Shown here: piece by piece, positions 37,891 through 46,104 of the stretch | Numbering within the stretch: the first letter of the stretch is position 1 | Layout of the letters: every line of letters begins with the position of its first letter | Assembly: GCA_021813745.1 (NCBI GenBank) | Contig: JAKAJO010000106.1 | Location: 80,251-144,250 of the forward strand | DNA length: 64,000 nucleotides | Source: Acidobacteriota bacterium | Lineage (GTDB): Bacteria > Acidobacteriota > Terriglobia > Terriglobales > Acidobacteriaceae | Reading direction: 5' to 3' | The notes under the pieces: generated by a model | The model's input: only the letters and a program-made list of their open reading frames with translations | Database searches by the model: none | Told to the model about the DNA's origin: nothing | Made by a program: the position numbers and the translations under genes

Positions 37891-39526
37891 TTTCATCCTC
37901 TCCATCGGGAATTGCGCCAAGGCGCCGCACTGCTTCAAGAATCTCGTTCGCATCTTCGGTTGCCAGCTCGGAATGGATGGTTCCCGTCCCGTGCACCGGA
38001 GTCAGCGTGATGGGTGTGTGCTCGTCGCTCTCCACCAGAATGAAAGCGCCCAGCCGCGCCAGCGCTACCAACGCAGGTGACACAGCGGTACGCGTGCGAA
38101 GCACCAGTACACCAGTCTCCAAAAGCGTCGTTTCAAGTTGTGACGCAAGCTCCGCGCGATTGCCCACAACCAGAACGCCATGGGTCGACCGATTGTCCTT
38201 GGACTCCTTTTCCCTGGTATCCGAGATCGCGCGAATCATGCCCGCGCCCGCCGTTGCGTTATCTTCTGCGTCAATCAGGATGAAACTGCCGGTCGTGCGG
38301 TTTTCGCGGTAGAGATCTGCAAGCAACGGCCGAGTCGTCTCCAGCGTCACTTCGCCGATGTCGTTTAGACCAAGTTGCGTAGCTTCGTTCTGCTCCAGGT
38401 GCTCCACATCGATGCGCGAATGAATTGCAGTCACATGCGCTCGCACCATCTGCGAGGTGTGCTTCAACAGAAACGCCTCTCCCACGCGCAAAGGCTTGGT
38501 CTGCATCCACACCAGGGTCGCCTTGAAGTGCCTCGTCCTGTGCGGCTGCGCATTGGCCGCCGAAATCATGTCGCCGCGGCTCAGGTCCGTCTCATCTTCC
38601 AGAGTCAGCACCACCGACTGCGGCGCGCGCGCTACCGCCAAATCGCCGTCCCACGTTGCAATCGTGCGAACTCGCGTCCGCCGACCCGAAGGCAGTGCCA
38701 CCACCTCATCGCCGGGCCGCACCGTACCAGCGTTGATCTGTCCTGCAAAGCCTCGAAAATCCTGGTGGGGACGCACTACGCGCTGCACCGGAAACCGCAG
38801 TCCCGCATGCGAGCGTTCAATCGCCAGAGGCACTGTCTCCAGCAACTCCAGCAGGCTGGGCCCGCTATACCAGGGCGTGCGCCCGCTGCGCTGCACCACG
38901 TTGTCGCCCGCCAGCGCGCTCACCGGGACCACGCGCAAATCAGCGATCTCAAGCTGCTTTGCCAGCGCCTCAAGCGCGCGGCTGTGCTGAGCAAAAACCT
39001 CCTCTGAAAAGCCCACCAGGTCCATCTTGTTGATCGCCGCAATCACCACGGGAATCCCCAGCAGCGATGCAATGCAGGCATGCCGGCGCGTCTGATCCAG
39101 GATGCCTTTGCGCGCATCAACCAGCACAATCGCCACATCTGCGGTTGATGCGCCTGTCGCCATATTGCGCGTGTACTGCTCATGCCCCGGCGTATCCGCA
39201 ATGATGAATTTGCGCTTCGCCGTTGAAAAAAACCGGTATGCCACATCGATCGTGATGCCCTGTTCCCGCTCCGCGCGCAGCCCGTCCGTCAGCTGAGCAA
39301 AGTCAATTTCGGCATTGTGCGTCACCGCGCGCACATGATCGTCGTACACATTGCGCGAGTCGTAGAGCAGTCTCCCAATCAGCGTCGACTTACCATCGTC
39401 CACGCTGCCGGCTGTGCTGAACCGCAGCAGGTCTTTCGCACGCTCGGCCGCAAGCTGTTCCTCAATGCGCAGGTCGATTTCATCCGGCTCCAGTACCGCC
39501 GCTGCGTTGTAGGTCGAATCAGCCAT
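37868..39526 (-). CDS. cysN: Sulfate adenylyltransferase GTPase subunit
   Basis: 552 residues. GTPase that drives CysD-catalysed APS formation from ATP and sulfate. G1 GSVDDGKSTL (40-49), DTPGHEQYTRNMATGAS, and NKMDLVGF are the GTP-binding motifs; beta-barrel domains follow. The ATG at 39526 shares a base with the cysD stop (TAATG). Compared with E. coli CysN (475), there is a C-terminal extension of about 108 residues (from about 445) beginning GVLVVGNRAELASQLETTLL. It aligns in position with the APS kinase of CysNC fusions but has no Walker A GxxGxGKS, so it is not an active kinase. Confidence 0.95.
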   Translation of the reverse strand: MADSTYNAAAVLEPDEIDLRIEEQLAAERAKDLLRFSTAGSVDDGKSTLIGRLLYDSRNVYDDHVRAVTHNAEIDFAQLTDGLRAEREQGITIDVAYRFFSTAKRKFIIADTPGHEQYTRNMATGASTADVAIVLVDARKGILDQTRRHACIASLLGIPVVIAAINKMDLVGFSEEVFAQHSRALEALAKQLEIADLRVVPVSALAGDNVVQRSGRTPWYSGPSLLELLETVPLAIERSHAGLRFPVQRVVRPHQDFRGFAGQINAGTVRPGDEVVALPSGRRTRVRTIATWDGDLAVARAPQSVVLTLEDETDLSRGDMISAANAQPHRTRHFKATLVWMQTKPLRVGEAFLLKHTSQMVRAHVTAIHSRIDVEHLEQNEATQLGLNDIGEVTLETTRPLLADLYRENRTTGSFILIDAEDNATAGAGMIRAISDTREKESKDNRSTHGVLVVGNRAELASQLETTLLETGVLVLRTRTAVSPALVALARLGAFILVESDEHTPITLTPVHGTGTIHSELATEDANEILEAVRRLGAIPDGEDENDDGLGI

Positions 39527-40524
39527 TAGAAGTACCCCTCGCGTTTCTTCAGCTCCATCGATCCATCCTGATCGTGGTCGATAATGCGGTTCGCCCGCTC
39601 CGAGTTCCGCATCTGCGCTAACTCGGCGATAATCTTTGGTACCGAGTCGGCGTCTGACCGAATTGCGCCCGTGCAAGGACTGCAACCCAGCGAGCGCAGC
39701 CGGCACTTCACCCACTGTTCTTCACCCGGCAATCCCTTGACAAACGGCTGCTCAAGTGGAATCAGGCTGTCGCCGCGCACCAGCATCTGCCTCTCTTTGG
39801 CCAGATACAGCGGGACAATGGGAATCTTTTCGAGATGGATGTAATGCCAGATGTCCAATTCTGTCCAGTTCGATAGCGGAAAGACGCGAATGCTCTCGCC
39901 CTGCCCGATGCGGCCATTGAAGAGATTCCACAACTCTGGCCGCTGGTTCTTCGGGTCCCACTGCCCCGCACTGTCGCGAAATGAAAAGATGCGCTCCTTG
40001 GCGCGTGACTTCTCTTCATCGCGCCGTGCTCCGCCAAAGGCCGCATCGAATCCATACGCACGCAGCCCATCCAGCAGTGCCTGCGTCTTCAGCAGTCCGC
40101 AGCAGCGTTGGGTGCCCAGTTGCACGGGGTTTGCGCCTCTTGCAATCGCTTCTTCATTGCGCCATACCAGCAGCTTCACGCCCAGTTCGGCGGTGTAGCG
40201 ATCGCGAAAATCGATCATCTCGCGAAACTTGAAGCCCGTATCCACGTGCAGCAGCGGAAAGGGAATCGGCGCGGGGTGAAAGGCCTTCTGCGCCAGCCGC
40301 AGCATCACCGAGGAATCCTTGCCGATGGAATACAGCATCACCGGCTTTTGAAACTCTGCCACCACTTCGCGAATGATGTGGATGCTCTCGGCCTCCAGCA
40401 GTTGCATGTGATTCAGCCGCTCCGCCGTGACGCTGCGATCCTGAGCGCCCTCGCGCCCCCATGCGTTGTGCGCTGTGTTCACTTCCTGCGCAAGCCCGGT
40501 AGGCTCGCCTGCGATCGCTGTCAT
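39526..40524 (-). CDS. cysD: Sulfate adenylyltransferase catalytic subunit
   Basis: 332 residues. Forms APS and pyrophosphate from ATP and sulfate, with CysN. Family marks: [20 protein letters not shown], the pyrophosphate loop [56 protein letters not shown] and the C-terminal [15 protein letters not shown] at 40524 with GGAGAG upstream. First structural gene of cysDNH-TSUP-membrane protein. Its 5' leader holds an intrinsic terminator 37 bases before the ATG and a cysteine-rich mini-ORF before that, indicating attenuation control. Confidence 0.96.
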   Translation of the reverse strand: MTAIAGEPTGLAQEVNTAHNAWGREGAQDRSVTAERLNHMQLLEAESIHIIREVVAEFQKPVMLYSIGKDSSVMLRLAQKAFHPAPIPFPLLHVDTGFKFREMIDFRDRYTAELGVKLLVWRNEEAIARGANPVQLGTQRCCGLLKTQALLDGLRAYGFDAAFGGARRDEEKSRAKERIFSFRDSAGQWDPKNQRPELWNLFNGRIGQGESIRVFPLSNWTELDIWHYIHLEKIPIVPLYLAKERQMLVRGDSLIPLEQPFVKGLPGEEQWVKCRLRSLGCSPCTGAIRSDADSVPKIIAELAQMRNSERANRIIDHDQDGSMELKKREGYF

Positions 40525-40559
40525 GCAATCTCTCCGTTTGATTGTTTTGAGGGGAAATA

Positions 40560-40593
40560 GAAAAGCCCGCATCAGCAAGGTGGCTGCGCGGGC
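40560..40593 (-). terminator. Attenuator hairpin in the cysD leader
   Basis: In the transcript, GCCCGC (40593-40588) pairs with GCGGGC (40570-40565) and CAGC (40586-40583) with GCTG (40576-40573) around a six-base loop, followed by TTTTC. It sits after the leader ORF and 37 bases before cysD. The alternative pairing of 40589-40583 with leader bases 40651-40645 would prevent it forming. Confidence 0.7.
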
Positions 40594-40629
40594 GTTCTGG
40601 GATAGGTCTGAGTCTTAAGCGGTCTTACT

Positions 40630-40698
40630 TCATCCCACAATCCGGCGCAGCACGCGACACCGCATGCAACAACAAACCGAAGTGGGACAGAAACTCAT
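40630..40698 (-). CDS. Polycysteine leader peptide (cysteine attenuator)
   Basis: 22-codon ORF, ATG at 40698, TGA at 40632-40630, in the untranslated leader of cysDNH. Cysteines are at positions 4, 9, 10, 11 and 14, so 5 of 22 residues, with a Cys-Cys-Cys run; it ends RVLRRIVG. No strong Shine-Dalgarno is needed because the promoter places the start point at or next to the ATG. Codons 16-18 can pair perfectly over seven bases (GCTGCGC/GCGCAGC) with the 5' side of the downstream terminator. Ribosome stalling at Cys codons would therefore free an antiterminator. Its function is inferred from architecture; an overlapping frame ending APDCGMK has only TTG/GTG starts. Confidence 0.65.
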   Translation of the reverse strand: MSFCPTSVCCCMRCRVLRRIVG

Positions 40699-40704
40699 AG
40701 GTTC

Positions 40705-40733
40705 ACTCTACAAGTAGTCGGGACACAGGTCAA
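40705..40733 (-). promoter_or_regulatory. Promoter of the cys leader and cysDNH operon
   Basis: Reading leftwards, TTGACC (40733-40728) and TAGAGT (40710-40705) are separated by 17 bases. The start point would be at about 40698-40699, coinciding with the leader ATG and making the leader ORF leaderless. Confidence 0.65.
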
Positions 40734-40847
40734 TCCTCATCTTGCTGGACTGCGTACCGCACGCATTACCGACGCCAGAGCCGCCATGCCCGCTGCTACA
40801 ATCAAATCTGGCCGCAATGCGCATTCTTTCAACCGCTTGCAGCATCG

Positions 40848-40853
40848 TATAGT
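40848..40853 (+). promoter_or_regulatory. Candidate -10 box of cysS
   Basis: TATAGT lies 12 bases before the cysS ATG, so the transcript would have an almost absent 5' leader. The -35 region (around 40825-40830) is a poor match. Confidence 0.4.
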
Positions 40854-40865
40854 CAGGCCATAACG

Positions 40866-42344
40866 ATGACCCTCCACCTCTTTAATACCCTCACCGGACA
40901 GACCGACGATCTCGTGCCCGCCGACGGCGAGACCCTGCGAATGTACGCATGCGGTCCCACCGTCTATGACTACGGCCACATCGGCAACTTCCGCACCTTC
41001 CTGCAAGTCGATGTCCTGCGCCGCTTTCTCTTGCTCACCGGCATGAAGCTGCGCCATGTCATGAACATCACCGACGTCGACGACAAGATCATCCGCAACG
41101 CGACTGCTGCGGGCATCCCCATCGGCGAATACACACCGCGCTACGTGGACGCCTTCTTCGAAGATTTGGACTCCCTCCGCGTCCAGCGGCCTGAGCAGAT
41201 TGCCCGCGCCACGGAGAACATCGACCGCATGGTGGCGCTGATTCAGAAGCTCGCCGAGGCAAAGGCCGCCTATCAAACCGACGACGGCTCGTGGTATTTT
41301 CGTCTCTCCGCCTTCCCTGCCTATGGCAAGCTCAGTAAGAAAGATCTGAGCGGCATGGAGGACGGCGCGCGCGTTGACGTGGATGAATACGAGAAAGATT
41401 CCGCCCGCGATTTCGCTCTTTGGAAAGCCGCCAAGCCAGGCGAAACCGCGTGGGACACACCCATCGGTCGCGGCCGCCCCGGCTGGCACATCGAGTGCTC
41501 CGCCATGTCCATGGCCTACCTCGGCGATAGCTTCGACCTGCACGCTGGCGGCGAAGACCTCATGTTTCCGCACCACGAGAATGAGATCGCGCAGAGCGAA
41601 ACTGTAACGCACAAGCCCCTCGCGCGCCACTGGATGCACGTTCGATTCCTGCTCGTTGACGGCCGCAAGATGGCGAAGAGTGAAGGCAACTTCTATACTC
41701 TGCGCGATCTTCTTCTGCGTGGCTACAAGGCCTCTGCCATTCGTCTCGCACTCATCTCCGTGCCTTATCGCCACCAGCTCAACTTCACCTTCGACGGCCT
41801 CGTGGAAGCGACCGCCGCCATTGAGCGCCTGCGCACCTTCCGCGACCGGCTGGCGAAGAGCACCTTCGCGCCCGGTTCCAACCCCGCCATGAAGGCCGCT
41901 GCGGAGAAGGCGCAGTCCGACTTTATGGCCGCGCTCGCCAACGACCTGAATACAGCCGAAGCCCGCGCACCCATCTTCGATCTCGTCCGCACGGCGAACA
42001 CCGCGATCGATCAAGGCCAGTTGCGCGCCGAAGACCGCGATACCATGCTCGCTGTCCTCCGCGACTTCGACGCCGTCTTCGATGTCATTGAGGACAAGGA
42101 CGCCGAGCCCACGCGCCGTGCAATCGAGTGGGCGCAGCAGACGGGCCACGCGGCCGACATTGCGCCTGAACTGCTCGCCCGCCAGTCGCTCACCGATGAA
42201 GCCATCGAGAAGCTTGTTGCCGAGCGGACCCAGGCAAAGAGGCAGCGCAACTTCACCCGTGCCGATCAGATTCGCGACGAGCTCGCCGAAAAAGGCGTCC
42301 TCCTTGAAGACTCCAAAGACGGCGTCCGCTGGAAGCGTAAGTAA
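40866..42344 (+). CDS. cysS: Cysteinyl-tRNA synthetase
   Basis: 492-residue class I synthetase charging tRNA-Cys. Zinc-binding C29 in YACGPTVYDYGHIGN, with the HIGH motif as GHIGN (37-41); further zinc ligands in GWHIECSAMS and HHENEIAQSE; KMSKS motif as RKMAKSEGN; C-terminal anticodon-binding region with ERTQAKRQRNFTRADQIRDEL. The ATG at 40866 has no Shine-Dalgarno and a TATAGT box close upstream, suggesting a near-leaderless mRNA. It is divergent from the cysD leader, placing cysteine supply and cysteine use back to back. Confidence 0.97.
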   Translation: MTLHLFNTLTGQTDDLVPADGETLRMYACGPTVYDYGHIGNFRTFLQVDVLRRFLLLTGMKLRHVMNITDVDDKIIRNATAAGIPIGEYTPRYVDAFFEDLDSLRVQRPEQIARATENIDRMVALIQKLAEAKAAYQTDDGSWYFRLSAFPAYGKLSKKDLSGMEDGARVDVDEYEKDSARDFALWKAAKPGETAWDTPIGRGRPGWHIECSAMSMAYLGDSFDLHAGGEDLMFPHHENEIAQSETVTHKPLARHWMHVRFLLVDGRKMAKSEGNFYTLRDLLLRGYKASAIRLALISVPYRHQLNFTFDGLVEATAAIERLRTFRDRLAKSTFAPGSNPAMKAAAEKAQSDFMAALANDLNTAEARAPIFDLVRTANTAIDQGQLRAEDRDTMLAVLRDFDAVFDVIEDKDAEPTRRAIEWAQQTGHAADIAPELLARQSLTDEAIEKLVAERTQAKRQRNFTRADQIRDELAEKGVLLEDSKDGVRWKRK

Positions 42345-42384
42345 GCGGGATGGGGACCTCCGCCAACCCAACATCTTGAGACCC

Positions 42385-42930
42385 ATGGAAGCCAACGAAG
42401 CCCACGAATTGCAGGAACACGCCGAACACGGCGCGCATGAATCGGCGATGCGCCCCGTCGCCTTCACCATGAGCGTACTGGCAGTGCTTGTCGCCATCAC
42501 TACCGTCCTCGGCCACCGCACCCACACAGAGGCCGTACTGGACCAGAACAAGGCCACTGACCAGTGGAATCTCTACCAGGCCAAGAAAATCCGAGCCAAC
42601 AATACCGCTCTGATCCAGGATCTGCTCAGTGTTGAAGATGTGAGCAATCAGGAGGCCGCTGCAAAGATCGCAAAAGCCTATGCCGACCATCAGGCCAAGT
42701 GGACTGCTGACTTAAAAGAGAATCAGGAAAAAGCCGAGGCGCTTGAAAAGAAAGTCGAGGAGGCCGAGGCTCGCGCAAACCGCTTCGATCTCTCCGAGGC
42801 TCTTCTTGAGATCGGCCTCGTCGTCACCTCGGTCACGCTGCTCACGCACAGTCGCTGGTACTGGCATCTGGGCATCGTTTTCGCGCTCGCCGGTGTTGCC
42901 TCGGCGCTTTCGGTGCTCCTGATTCATTGA
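42385..42930 (+). CDS. DUF4337-like membrane protein
   Basis: 181 residues. The N-terminus is rich in Glu/His (ANEAHELQEHAEHGAHES), followed by helix 1 (VAFTMSVLAVLVAITTVLG), a soluble coiled-coil region rich in Lys/Glu/Ala (about 60-130, DLKENQEKAEALEKKVEEAEARANRF-like), and two helices at the end (ALLEIGLVVTSVTLLT, WHLGIVFALAGVASALSVLL). This matches the organisation of DUF4337 proteins; no function is known. ATG at 42385, 40 bases after cysS. Confidence 0.8.
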   Translation: MEANEAHELQEHAEHGAHESAMRPVAFTMSVLAVLVAITTVLGHRTHTEAVLDQNKATDQWNLYQAKKIRANNTALIQDLLSVEDVSNQEAAAKIAKAYADHQAKWTADLKENQEKAEALEKKVEEAEARANRFDLSEALLEIGLVVTSVTLLTHSRWYWHLGIVFALAGVASALSVLLIH

Positions 42931-42990
42931 GCGGCGCGTCTCGCGCTATCACCGTCGCGCCATCAGCCAGAGCGATATACTAGCCACGCC

Positions 42991-43626
42991 ATGAGAGTTG
43001 CTTTTCTTCCTGCCATCCTCCTCGTTGCCGGTCTCGTCGCGCCTGCTCAGACGGCGTCGCAGGTTCATCACAGCGATCTCGGCTTCAGCTACACCTTGCC
43101 TACCGATTGGCAAATTGTGAGTGAGAATCCGACGCTCCCTGTGCTGAAGGCCGATAAGACCCAGTCGACCGGCGACGAACAAGAAAAGCGCGGAATCCAG
43201 TGCATCCAGCTGGAGCTCAATGCACGCCATGGCACTCCGCCCTCCGTCATCACCGTGCTGCAACTCCCCTTTGCCTGCTTTGGCCAGACCCTCACAGACA
43301 CCGATCTGCCCGGCTTTGCCCAGGGCGCATCCGAAGGATTGAAACAGAACTTTGTCCTCTCCCCACCTGTCTATGGCTCCTATACCCTCGGCTCCCATAG
43401 CATGTGGATCGAGCGCGTAAACGGCGTTGTCATCGGCCACCCAGAAATGAAGTACACCGTCGAGATCGCCTGCAGCGTTCTCAAACTGGGTGCCGCCTGC
43501 TGGATGACCATGGCCTCTGATGACCTGGCGCTCCAAACCTTCGAAAGAGGCAAAGTCTCGCTCGACGGCGAGCCGGGGGCAACACTGGTTCCTCCCACAG
43601 CATTCGACAAAAAGCCCGGAACATAG
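42991..43626 (+). CDS. Secreted protein of unknown function
   Basis: 211 residues with signal peptide MRVAFLPAILLVAGLVAPAQ. The mature part begins with HHSDLGFSYTLPTDWQIVSE, the pattern of small secreted PsbP/DUF1795-like domains that bind nothing known. Several cysteines (GIQCIQLEL, PFACFGQ, IACSVLKLGAACWMTM) could pair in the periplasm. Gene follows the DUF4337-like gene by 60 bases, same strand. No enzymatic motif. Confidence 0.75.
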   Translation: MRVAFLPAILLVAGLVAPAQTASQVHHSDLGFSYTLPTDWQIVSENPTLPVLKADKTQSTGDEQEKRGIQCIQLELNARHGTPPSVITVLQLPFACFGQTLTDTDLPGFAQGASEGLKQNFVLSPPVYGSYTLGSHSMWIERVNGVVIGHPEMKYTVEIACSVLKLGAACWMTMASDDLALQTFERGKVSLDGEPGATLVPPTAFDKKPGT

Positions 43627-44004
43627 CTCATCCAGCCTATCTGCGCAACCTTGCTCTTGGAATTGCCGCCTGTTCTCGTGCTATCCTCAGGCCAGCGGGA
43701 TCTCATGCATACGTGCACCACCTTCAGAGCATCGCTCGTTCCAGCCTCCAGGCGCTGGTCCCGTGCACGTGCCCGCATCATCTGCCCCCGCAAGCATCTT
43801 CGTGTGCTGCCCATCCGCACGCGACCTAGTCTCTTCGGCGGCGATTAGCAGAGGTCCGCCGAAGATCCTCGCCCGCTTTTGCGCTCGCCCATCGTGGCCA
43901 GCGGCAATAATTGGCCCCAAGTATCCGGGGCCCGTGGTCGCGCACCTGCCCTCCTGACCGTCACGAGCGCGCCACACCACCGAATCTGCCGAGGAGTTAT
44001 CACC
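43627..44004. other. Intergenic region before the aminotransferase
   Basis: 378 bases. It holds the aminotransferase ribosome site GAGGAG at 43991-43996. A TATCCT hexamer at 43682-43687 with TTGGAA 19 bases earlier is a weak promoter candidate. Nothing else could be supported. Confidence 0.35.
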
Positions 44005-45399
44005 ATGACCAAGCAGGAAATGCACGCCAAGTTCGGACCCAAGCTCGTCTGCGCCCTTCCGGGCCCAAAAGCCGTGGCCGCTGTTGAAGCCGATACGCGC
44101 TACATCTCGCCCAGCTACACCCGTTCTTATCCTCTTGTTGCGCGCCGCGGCCGCGGCATCCGCGTAGAAGATGTGGACGGCAATGAATTTCTCGACTTCG
44201 CCGCCGGCATCGCCGTGACTTCCACCGGCCATTGCCACCCAGAAGTTGTCGCCGCAATTCAAAAGCAGGCCGCCGAACTCATCCATATCTCGGGCACTGA
44301 CTTCTACAACGAACCGCTCACGGACCTGGCTGCACGCCTCTCTGCGGTTGCTCCCATGCCCGGGCCGCACAAGTTCTTCTACGGCAACTCCGGGGCGGAG
44401 GCCATCGAGTGCGCCATGAAGCTCGCCCGCTATCACACCGGCCGTCAGCACATCATCGCCTTTCTCGGCGCCTTCCACGGCCGCACCATGGGCGCTCTTT
44501 CGCTCACCGCTTCCAAGCCACAACAGAAGCGCCGCTTCTCGCCTCTTGTTCCCGGCGTCACCCATGTTCGCTATCCCTATGCCTACCGCGGCTGCACCGG
44601 CGGACCGCAGGCCGAGGAAGCCTTCAGCCTGGGCTGCGCGCGCTACATCGAAGAAAAGCTCTTCAAGACCATCCTTCCTCCCGAGGAGGTTGCCGCCATC
44701 TTCGTCGAGCCTATCCAGGGCGAAGGCGGCTACGTCGTCGCGCCGGATAATTTCCTCCGCGAGCTCCGCGCGATCTGCAACCGCCATGGCATTCTGCTCG
44801 TCGTGGATGAGGTTCAGTCCGGCGCGGGCCGCACCGGGAAGTGGTGGGCCATCGAGCACTCCGGCGTCCAGCCTGACATCGTCTGCATGGCAAAGGGCAT
44901 CGCCAGCGGGATGCCCCTCGGCGTCTGCATGAGCCGCGCTGACGTCATGGACTGGGTCCCTGGTTCTCATGCCTCCACCTTCGGCGGCAACCCTGTCTCC
45001 ATCGCCGCTGCCCTCGCCACCATCGAAGTCCTTGAGCGCGAGGGGATCTCGAATGCTGCGCGTGTTGGCAGCATGATGCTCGATCGCCTTCATAGCTGGA
45101 AGAAGACTCACCCCTCGGTCGGCGATGTCCGCGGACGCGGCCTCATGATCGGCGTCGAGCTGGTCAAGGATAAGGAAACGCGCGAGCCCGCACCCGCCGT
45201 CCGCAATCGGGTCGAGATGCTCGCTTTCGAGCGGGGTCTTATGGTCCTCGGCTGCGGTGAAACGTCGATTCGCCTCTGCCCGCCTCTCATCGTCAATGAG
45301 CATGATGCCACCGTTGCCCTCGACATCCTTGAAGACGCCCTCACCGAAGCGGAGAAAGAATTCAAGCTGACCGGCCAGCTTGCCGCTGCCACAGCTTAG
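44005..45399 (+). CDS. Class III PLP aminotransferase (GABA/ornithine type)
   Basis: 464 residues. Transfers an omega- or alpha-amino group to 2-oxoglutarate; the family includes 4-aminobutyrate and acetylornithine aminotransferases. FYGNSGAEAIECAMKLAR binds cofactor phosphate, FHGRTMGALSLTASKP and FVEPIQGEGGYVV follow, the aspartate is in LLVVDEVQSGAGRTGKWWA, and the Schiff-base lysine is K297 in MAKGIASGMPLG. GAGGAG precedes ATG 44005. The overall resemblance is closest to GabT-type enzymes with an N-terminal extension (LPGPKAVAAVEADTRYISPSYTRSYP); exact substrate not assigned. Confidence 0.9.
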   Translation: MTKQEMHAKFGPKLVCALPGPKAVAAVEADTRYISPSYTRSYPLVARRGRGIRVEDVDGNEFLDFAAGIAVTSTGHCHPEVVAAIQKQAAELIHISGTDFYNEPLTDLAARLSAVAPMPGPHKFFYGNSGAEAIECAMKLARYHTGRQHIIAFLGAFHGRTMGALSLTASKPQQKRRFSPLVPGVTHVRYPYAYRGCTGGPQAEEAFSLGCARYIEEKLFKTILPPEEVAAIFVEPIQGEGGYVVAPDNFLRELRAICNRHGILLVVDEVQSGAGRTGKWWAIEHSGVQPDIVCMAKGIASGMPLGVCMSRADVMDWVPGSHASTFGGNPVSIAAALATIEVLEREGISNAARVGSMMLDRLHSWKKTHPSVGDVRGRGLMIGVELVKDKETREPAPAVRNRVEMLAFERGLMVLGCGETSIRLCPPLIVNEHDATVALDILEDALTEAEKEFKLTGQLAAATA

Positions 45400-45512
45400 G
45401 TCCGGTTTCATTCATCCAGGGCAGGCCGCGGAATCGTCTCCTCGGTCTGCCTTCGTCTTTTGCTGGGCTTGAACTTGGCATCCAGCCCCTCCACCCGCGA
45501 CAATATCCTCCG

Positions 45513-45998
45513 GTGGCCAGGATCACGCAACTCCGTCTTGCAGCACTAGAAGGGACCTTGAACCGTCTCGACCGGTTCGCCGCACGCCGTGGACGCGATC
45601 CGCAGCTTCCTCCCCATCTCGCGACCGGTCATGCCGGCGAAGACGCGGCCTACTTCTACCTGCGCCGCTTGGGATATACCGTTGTCGCCCGCCGCTGGTC
45701 CTCTGGCGCCGCGCCAGGAGACATTGACCTGATCGCCTGGTATGGCAGGCTTCTTTGCTTTGTGGAGGTCAAAGCTCGCACCGCGCGTGACAGCACCCCC
45801 GCCCACTCTGCGGTCGATGAAGCAAAGCGTCGTACGCTTCGTCGACTCGCCCACCGCTATCTCCGCCAGCTTGCCCTGAGCACGCCGCCAGAGACTCGTT
45901 TCGACGTTCTCAGCGTCTATCTGCTCCCTGGACAACCTGCACAAATTGAACATTTTGAAGCGATATTCTCCTGGGAGTCCCGTCTCGACCAACCTTGA
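45513..45998 (+). CDS. YraN family (UPF0102) nuclease-fold protein
   Basis: 161 residues. The restriction-endonuclease-like core is HAGEDAAYFYLRRLGYTVVARRW followed by GDIDLIAWYGRLLCFVEVKART, with the expected acidic and basic active-site residues E43, D72, E85 and K87. Function in the family is unsettled, with proposed links to recombination or RNA processing. GTG start at 45513; an extra 35-residue N-terminal segment precedes the usual family start. Lies 113 bases after the aminotransferase. Confidence 0.88.
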   Translation: MARITQLRLAALEGTLNRLDRFAARRGRDPQLPPHLATGHAGEDAAYFYLRRLGYTVVARRWSSGAAPGDIDLIAWYGRLLCFVEVKARTARDSTPAHSAVDEAKRRTLRRLAHRYLRQLALSTPPETRFDVLSVYLLPGQPAQIEHFEAIFSWESRLDQP

Positions 45999-46046
45999 TC
46001 GTCTCTGCAGCTGAGTCCCTACCCTTATCAAAAAAGGCGGCACTAT

Positions 46047-46058
46047 TTGTTGCAACAA
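46047..46058. promoter_or_regulatory. Operator TTGTTGCAACAA upstream of yceI
   Basis: A perfect 12-base palindrome about 46 bases before the YceI-family ATG. The same core occurs at 46692-46703 upstream of pirin, so both genes probably answer to the same regulator. Confidence 0.6.
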
Positions 46059-46104
46059 TTACTGCCGTTTGCGTCTAACTAATACAGAGGAGCCCCGTAT
46101 CGTA

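Noticed and set aside
38000..38200. Active APS kinase domain fused to CysN
   Set aside because: No Walker A motif in the extension.
40625..40675. Alternative leader frame ending APDCGMK
   Set aside because: Overlaps the poly-Cys ORF in another frame but has only TTG or GTG starts and one cysteine; kept as a less likely alternative to be settled by conservation.
40737..42557. 606-codon minus-strand frame opposite cysS
   Set aside because: Antisense to a complete cysteinyl-tRNA synthetase; no ribosome site and no domain.
43687..45411. 574-codon minus-strand frame opposite the aminotransferase
   Set aside because: Antisense to a gene with all catalytic residues; Ala/Gly/Asp-rich shadow.
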